A stretch of DNA of 8,728 nucleotides from Streptococcaceae bacterium (GTDB lineage Bacteria > Bacillota > Bacilli > Lactobacillales > Streptococcaceae): positions 1 to 8,728 of the forward strand of contig JAITWV010000148.1 in the NCBI GenBank assembly GCA_031285105.1, written 5' to 3'. The notes beneath the pieces are model-generated. The model worked only from the letters and a program-made list of their open reading frames with translations. It had not been told where the DNA came from and did no database searches. Below are positions 6,179 through 8,728 of this stretch, one piece after another. How positions within the stretch are numbered: position 1 is the stretch's first letter; each line of letters opens with the position of its first letter. Made by a program: the position numbers and the translations under genes.

Positions 6179-6193
6179 GAATAGTTAGTATTC
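6179..6193. promoter_or_regulatory. Small dyad GAATA-GTTAG-TATTC upstream of orr
   Basis: A perfect 5-bp inverted repeat with a 5-base centre is flanked by further ATTC (6168-6171) and GAAT (6201-6204) half-sites. It resembles an arginine-repressor half-site arrangement, but the spacing is three bases longer than in a standard ARG box. It is a possible operator only. Confidence 0.25.
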
Positions 6194-6208
6194 GATTAAG
6201 GAATAACT

Positions 6209-6235
6209 TTGTGAAAATAATTATAGTATTATTAA
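6209..6235 (+). promoter_or_regulatory. Candidate promoter of the orr-ord-ort operon
   Basis: TTGTGA (6209-6214) and TATTAA (6230-6235) are spaced by 15 bases and would start transcription near 6242, just before the cre-like site. The short spacer makes this uncertain. TTTACA (6125-6130) with TACAGT (6148-6153), spaced by 17 bases, is an alternative. Confidence 0.35.
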
Positions 6236-6245
6236 TGTATGGTGT

Positions 6246-6259
6246 TGAAACCGTTATCT
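6246..6259 (+). promoter_or_regulatory. cre site (CcpA operator) in the orr leader
   Basis: TGAAACCGTTATCT matches TGWNANCGNTNWCA at every fixed position except the last base. It lies 23 bases before the orr start codon, downstream of any plausible promoter in the gap, where CcpA binding would repress. This fits an amino-acid degradation operon being shut off by preferred sugars. Confidence 0.62.
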
Positions 6260-6270
6260 TTTTATTGGAA

Positions 6271-6277
6271 GAGAGGG
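6271..6277 (+). promoter_or_regulatory. Ribosome binding site that fixes the orr start at 6283
   Basis: GAGAGGG lies five bases before ATG 6283. An in-frame GTG at 6211 would add 24 residues not expected in the family and has no such site. Confidence 0.85.
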
Positions 6278-6282
6278 ATAAA

Positions 6283-7362
6283 ATGGAAAATCCTAAGATG
6301 ATAATTGATTTAGAAAAGTTTGAAAAGAATGTCGCCTTCTTGGTTGATAAACTAAGCAAACAAAATTTATCCATTACAGCAGTAACGAAAGTGGTATGTG
6401 CCTATCCGACTTTAATGGAGGTGTTTGATAAATTTCCTGAGATTGAATATTTTGGTGATTCAAGGATTGAAAATATCATTTCTTATCAACATTCGCCAAA
6501 GAAAAAAGTGTTAATTCGCATTCCAATGCATACGGAAATTGAAGAGGTTGTAAAGTATGCAGACGTTTCGTTTAACTCAGAAATCTCTACTTTGCGTTTG
6601 TTGAATGAAGAAGCAGCAAAGCAAGGAAAAACGCATGACGTCTTGTTAATGACAGATCTTGGTGATTTACGTGAAGGTTTGTTTTATAAAGAAGACTTGA
6701 TGAATGTGGTTGAAATTATTCAAACGGAGTTATCACATTTAAGACTAGTTGGGCTTGGTGTGAATTTGACTTGTTATGGTGGGATTATTCCGGATGAAAC
6801 GAATTTGTCGAAGTTAACGGAATATAAAAAAGAGATTGAGTCTACATACAATATTGAGTTACCAATGATTTCAGGTGGAAATTCGTCTTCGTTATATTTA
6901 TTAGATCACCCTGAAGAAAAATTACCTGAAGGAATTACGAATTTACGTGTGGGCGAGTCATTTTATCTTGGTCGTGAAACAGCTTATGAAGCAGATTATG
7001 AGGAAATGTTCCAAGATGTTTTCACGTTAAGAACAGAATTAGTCGAGTTAAAAATCAAACCATCTTATCCGATTGGGAAAATTGGTGTCGATGCTTTTGG
7101 GAATAAGCCAAGTTTCACGGATGTTGGTCCAATTTTGCGTGGAATTGCAGGAATTGGTAAACAAGATATTTCACCTGATGCAATTACGCCGATTGATGAG
7201 CGCATTGAGATTATTGGTGCTTCAAGTGATCATTTAATTATGGATATGACGAAAACTGGCAAGGATTATCAAGTTGGTTCAACCATTGATTTTAAAGTGG
7301 ATTATGGTTCGCTTTTAAGCAGTTTTACTAGTAAATATATTAAAAAAGAAACAATAAAATGA
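6283..7362 (+). CDS. orr: Ornithine racemase, PLP-dependent (alanine racemase-like fold)
   Basis: Orr converts L-ornithine to D-ornithine, the first step of oxidative ornithine degradation known from Clostridium. The 359-residue protein is a PLP-binding TIM barrel of the alanine/ornithine racemase family, normally about 350 aa. It opens with PKMIIDLEKFEKNV (4-17). The PLP lysine is K36 in ITAVTKVVCA; GDSRIEN (58-64) and SGGNSSSL (197-204) are further family motifs, the latter probably binding cofactor phosphate; IGVDAFGNKPSFTDVG (267-282) is also typical. Identity rests on these motifs and on the next genes being ord and ortA; sequence alone could also fit an alanine racemase-like relative. 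The gap to ord is 137 bases and holds a long hairpin instead of a terminator, so the genes are probably cotranscribed. The gene is divergent from the acetyltransferase gene, and a cre site lies in its leader. Confidence 0.88.
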   Translation: MENPKMIIDLEKFEKNVAFLVDKLSKQNLSITAVTKVVCAYPTLMEVFDKFPEIEYFGDSRIENIISYQHSPKKKVLIRIPMHTEIEEVVKYADVSFNSEISTLRLLNEEAAKQGKTHDVLLMTDLGDLREGLFYKEDLMNVVEIIQTELSHLRLVGLGVNLTCYGGIIPDETNLSKLTEYKKEIESTYNIELPMISGGNSSSLYLLDHPEEKLPEGITNLRVGESFYLGRETAYEADYEEMFQDVFTLRTELVELKIKPSYPIGKIGVDAFGNKPSFTDVGPILRGIAGIGKQDISPDAITPIDERIEIIGASSDHLIMDMTKTGKDYQVGSTIDFKVDYGSLLSSFTSKYIKKETIK

Positions 7363-7370
7363 TGGTGAAA

Positions 7371-7459
7371 CGAGCGCTTAACCTTGAGTAAATTTCTCAA
7401 AGATGAGGTTCTTTGCTTGCAAAGGTTCTCAGCTTTGAAAATTTACTCAAGGTTGCTCG
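7371..7459 (+). repeat. Long nested hairpin between orr and ord
   Basis: The outer stem CGAGC/GCTCG (7371-7375, 7455-7459) continues, after a 4-base bulge on the left, into a perfect 16-bp stem, AACCTTGAGTAAATTT (7380-7395) with 7439-7454. Then come a 1-base bulge, a 6-bp stem TCAAAG/CTTTGA (7397-7402, 7433-7438), a short mismatched stretch with four Watson-Crick pairs and two wobbles, and CTTTG/CAAAG capped by CTTG (7416-7419). In RNA, CUUG closed by G-C is a known very stable tetraloop. No T-tract follows, so it is not an ordinary terminator. AGGTT (7450-7454) could instead pair with AACCT (7464-7468), which would open the lower stem. Confidence 0.85.
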
Positions 7460-7484
7460 ATTGAACCTCGAATATAAAAGTAAT

Positions 7485-7492
7485 GGAGGAAG
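7485..7492 (+). promoter_or_regulatory. Ribosome binding site that fixes the ord start at 7500
   Basis: GGAGGAAG ends seven bases before ATG 7500. The frame is open upstream to a TTG at 7413, but that would lie inside the hairpin and add 29 residues ahead of the Rossmann strand. Confidence 0.9.
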
Positions 7493-7499
7493 TAATGTA

Positions 7500-8573
7500 A
7501 TGGAAAACGTTAAAGTAGTCATCTGGGGCCTTGGAGCAATGGGTTCTGGTATGGCAAAGATGTTAATGAAGAAAAAAGGTGTAGATGTTGTTGGTGCCAT
7601 TGATATTGGTGCAAAAGTCGGGAAGCCAATTTTTGAAATTTTAGGTGAAGAATTTCCTGGCAATGAAAACATTTTAGTTGGAAACAAAGAAGATTATATT
7701 AAACCAAAATTTGCGGATATCGTTTTATTATGTACCGACTCATTTGTTAAAGGTGCGTTTCCAAAAATCAAAGAAATCGTTGAAAATGGGATGAACGTTA
7801 TCTCTTCTGCTGAGGAAATGTCTTATCCAAAAGCGCAAAGTCCTGAATTAGCAGCAGAAATTGATGCCTTAGCCAAAGCAAACAATGTGTCAGTATTAGG
7901 AACTGGTATCAACCCTGGATTAATCATGGATGTGTTGGTATTAGTAATGACTGGTGCGATGGAAGATATTAAACATATTACTTCTCGTCGTGTGAACTCT
8001 CTTTCACCATTTGGACATGCGGTTATGGAAGAGCAAGGAATCGGTATGGAAGTAGCGGATTTTGAAGCACGTAAAGCAGCGGGCACAATGGCTGGACACG
8101 TTGGATTCCCTGAGTCGGTAACAATGATTGCGGATGCGTTAGGTGTGAAATTAGACGAAATCAAACAAGATATGGATGCAATTGTTACTGATGTTGACCG
8201 TCAAGCACCTTTCGGATTTGCCAAAGCTGGTCAAGTAGCAGGTGTGGCGATGACTGCACAAGGTATGGTTGATGGGAAAGAATTTATCAAAATGGATCAC
8301 CCACAACAAATTGAACCTGAGCAAGTTGGCGTAAATACTGGAGATTATGTCATTATTGACGGCAATCCAGCGATTAATTTAGCAGGAACTCCTGAAGTTG
8401 ATGGTGGTATCGGAACAATTGCAATGTGTGTCAACATGATTCCACAAACAATTAACGCTCGTGCTGGTTTGGTGACGATGATTGACTTACCAATTCCACA
8501 TGCGATTTTAGGCGATTTCCGCGATCAAATTGATCCAACAAAGAAAATTGTTAATGAAGCGGTTAATGTTTAA
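7500..8573 (+). CDS. ord: 2,4-diaminopentanoate dehydrogenase
   Basis: Ord oxidatively deaminates 2,4-diaminopentanoate at C4 to 2-amino-4-oxopentanoate and ammonia, reducing NAD(P)+. The 357-residue protein begins directly with a Rossmann fold: KVVIWGLGAMGSGMAK, with the G10-x-G12-x-x-G15 dinucleotide motif. D35 at the end of the second strand (GVDVVGAID) favours NAD+. The segment DIVLLCTDSF, then NVISSAEEMSYP and LGTGINPGLIMDVLVLVM, is the core of the dihydrodipicolinate reductase-like superfamily to which Ord belongs; a long C-terminal substrate domain follows with TSRRVNSLSPFG. Length agrees with the clostridial enzyme (about 350 aa). It lies between orr and ortA, the standard order. Separation from ortA is 84 bases with a second hairpin and no terminator. 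Confidence 0.92.
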   Translation: MENVKVVIWGLGAMGSGMAKMLMKKKGVDVVGAIDIGAKVGKPIFEILGEEFPGNENILVGNKEDYIKPKFADIVLLCTDSFVKGAFPKIKEIVENGMNVISSAEEMSYPKAQSPELAAEIDALAKANNVSVLGTGINPGLIMDVLVLVMTGAMEDIKHITSRRVNSLSPFGHAVMEEQGIGMEVADFEARKAAGTMAGHVGFPESVTMIADALGVKLDEIKQDMDAIVTDVDRQAPFGFAKAGQVAGVAMTAQGMVDGKEFIKMDHPQQIEPEQVGVNTGDYVIIDGNPAINLAGTPEVDGGIGTIAMCVNMIPQTINARAGLVTMIDLPIPHAILGDFRDQIDPTKKIVNEAVNV

Positions 8574-8588
8574 ATAAAAAATGAAACG

Positions 8589-8625
8589 GATGATTTCTAT
8601 CGACTAAAGATTGGTAGAAATCATC
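8589..8625 (+). repeat. Hairpin between ord and ortA
   Basis: GATGATTTCTATC (8589-8601) pairs with 8613-8625 over 13 bp with one T-G wobble, around an 11-base loop. The following bases AAATTGAATTTAATT are not a T-tract, so termination is unlikely. It stands 18 bases before the ortA ribosome binding site and could serve in mRNA processing or stability. Confidence 0.75.
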
Positions 8626-8657
8626 AAATTGAATTTAATTAACGAGGAAGAAAAGAT

Positions 8658-8728
8658 ATGACAGCAAAAAAAGGTGATTGGGTTCAAGTTCATTCGATTG
8701 TATTAAAACCTGAAGAACGTGCCCCTCA
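8658..8728 (+). CDS. ortA: 2-amino-4-oxopentanoate thiolase, alpha subunit (N-terminus; continues beyond window)
   Basis: Only the first 23 codons are inside the window. The peptide starts MTAKKGDWVQVHSIVLKP and continues EERAP, matching the characteristic start of OrtA, in which KKGDWVxIHxIVLxPxERAP is strongly conserved. OrtA is the small subunit of the thiolase that, with the PLP-binding OrtB, cleaves 2-amino-4-oxopentanoate with CoA to alanine and acetyl-CoA. The ribosome binding site GAGGAAG (8644-8650) lies seven bases before the ATG. The position directly after ord is the family's normal gene order and supports the call despite the short read. ortB, oraS and oraE would be expected next. 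Confidence 0.85.
   Translation, partial: MTAKKGDWVQVHSIVLKPEERAP

Noticed and set aside
6211..6282. N-terminal extension of Orr from a GTG at 6211
   Set aside because: The added 24 residues are not expected in the family, no ribosome binding site precedes the GTG, and a strong one precedes ATG 6283. The stretch also contains the cre site.
7366..7384. cre site at TGAAACGAGCGCTTAACC
   Set aside because: Neither possible register places the CG and the flanking TG/CA at the required distances.
7371..7459. Rho-independent terminator after orr
   Set aside because: No T-tract follows either the whole hairpin or its inner stem on the plus strand.
7360..7470. MITE or insertion element with target duplication around the orr-ord hairpin
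   Set aside because: TGAA occurs on both sides, but no convincing target-site duplication flanks the arms; left as one possible explanation only.
7413..7499. N-terminal extension of Ord from a TTG at 7413
   Set aside because: It lies inside the hairpin, lacks a ribosome binding site and would precede the Rossmann strand by 29 residues; GGAGGAAG clearly serves ATG 7500.
7823..8164. Minus-strand 113-codon frame inside ord
   Set aside because: It is a frame shadow of the conserved dehydrogenase with no ribosome binding site or recognisable family.

Overview
The window is low-GC DNA with strong AGGAGG-type ribosome binding sites and rho-independent terminators. It also carries catabolite-responsive (cre-like) operators, a Mga-family regulator with a PTS-type C-terminus and an Eis-type acetyltransferase. 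Together these point to a chromosomal segment of a Firmicute of the order Lactobacillales. Enterococcus, Vagococcus or a close relative is the best guess, but the genus cannot be fixed from sequence reading alone.

Layout, left to right. (1) 1-668: the 3' part of an ABC-2 type exporter permease, closed by a terminator. (2) 669-1076: an AT-rich 408-bp gap holding that terminator, two candidate promoters and two cre-like sites, leading into a small 69-aa KOW/DUF2187-like protein (1077-1286) with its own terminator. (3) 1402-1728: an unrecognised 108-aa protein. (4) 1849-2262: a free-standing lactose/cellobiose-type PTS EIIB protein with a basic, Ala/Pro-rich N-terminal extension, behind an extended -10 promoter with a cre-like palindrome at the transcription start. 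(5) 2282-3751, minus strand: a Mga/PRD-type regulator convergent with the EIIB gene; the two share a hairpin. (6) 3893-4582: 2,3-bisphosphoglycerate-dependent phosphoglycerate mutase (gpmA) with a terminator, followed by a short interspersed repeat with a perfect 15-bp inverted repeat. (7) 4824-6059, minus strand: an Eis-family GNAT acetyltransferase. (8) 6283 to the end: the start of an oxidative ornithine degradation operon: ornithine racemase (orr), 2,4-diaminopentanoate dehydrogenase (ord) and the first 23 codons of the 2-amino-4-oxopentanoate thiolase alpha subunit (ortA).

The most coherent system is the ornithine operon. In the clostridial pathway Orr makes D-ornithine, the B12/PLP enzyme OraSE turns it into 2,4-diaminopentanoate, Ord deaminates this oxidatively to 2-amino-4-oxopentanoate, and OrtAB cleaves that with CoA into alanine and acetyl-CoA. 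ortB, oraS and oraE would be expected to the right of the window. The orr leader carries a near-perfect cre site, which suggests repression when good sugars are present. Both intergenic gaps of the operon carry sizeable hairpins without terminator T-tracts, the first an 89-nt nested structure capped by a CTTG loop. These are the least explained parts of the window.

A recurring theme is carbon control. Cre-like sites lie just downstream of, or overlapping, the predicted transcription starts of three units (69-aa gene, EIIB gene, orr operon), next to a PTS component, a PTS-responsive type of regulator and a glycolytic enzyme.
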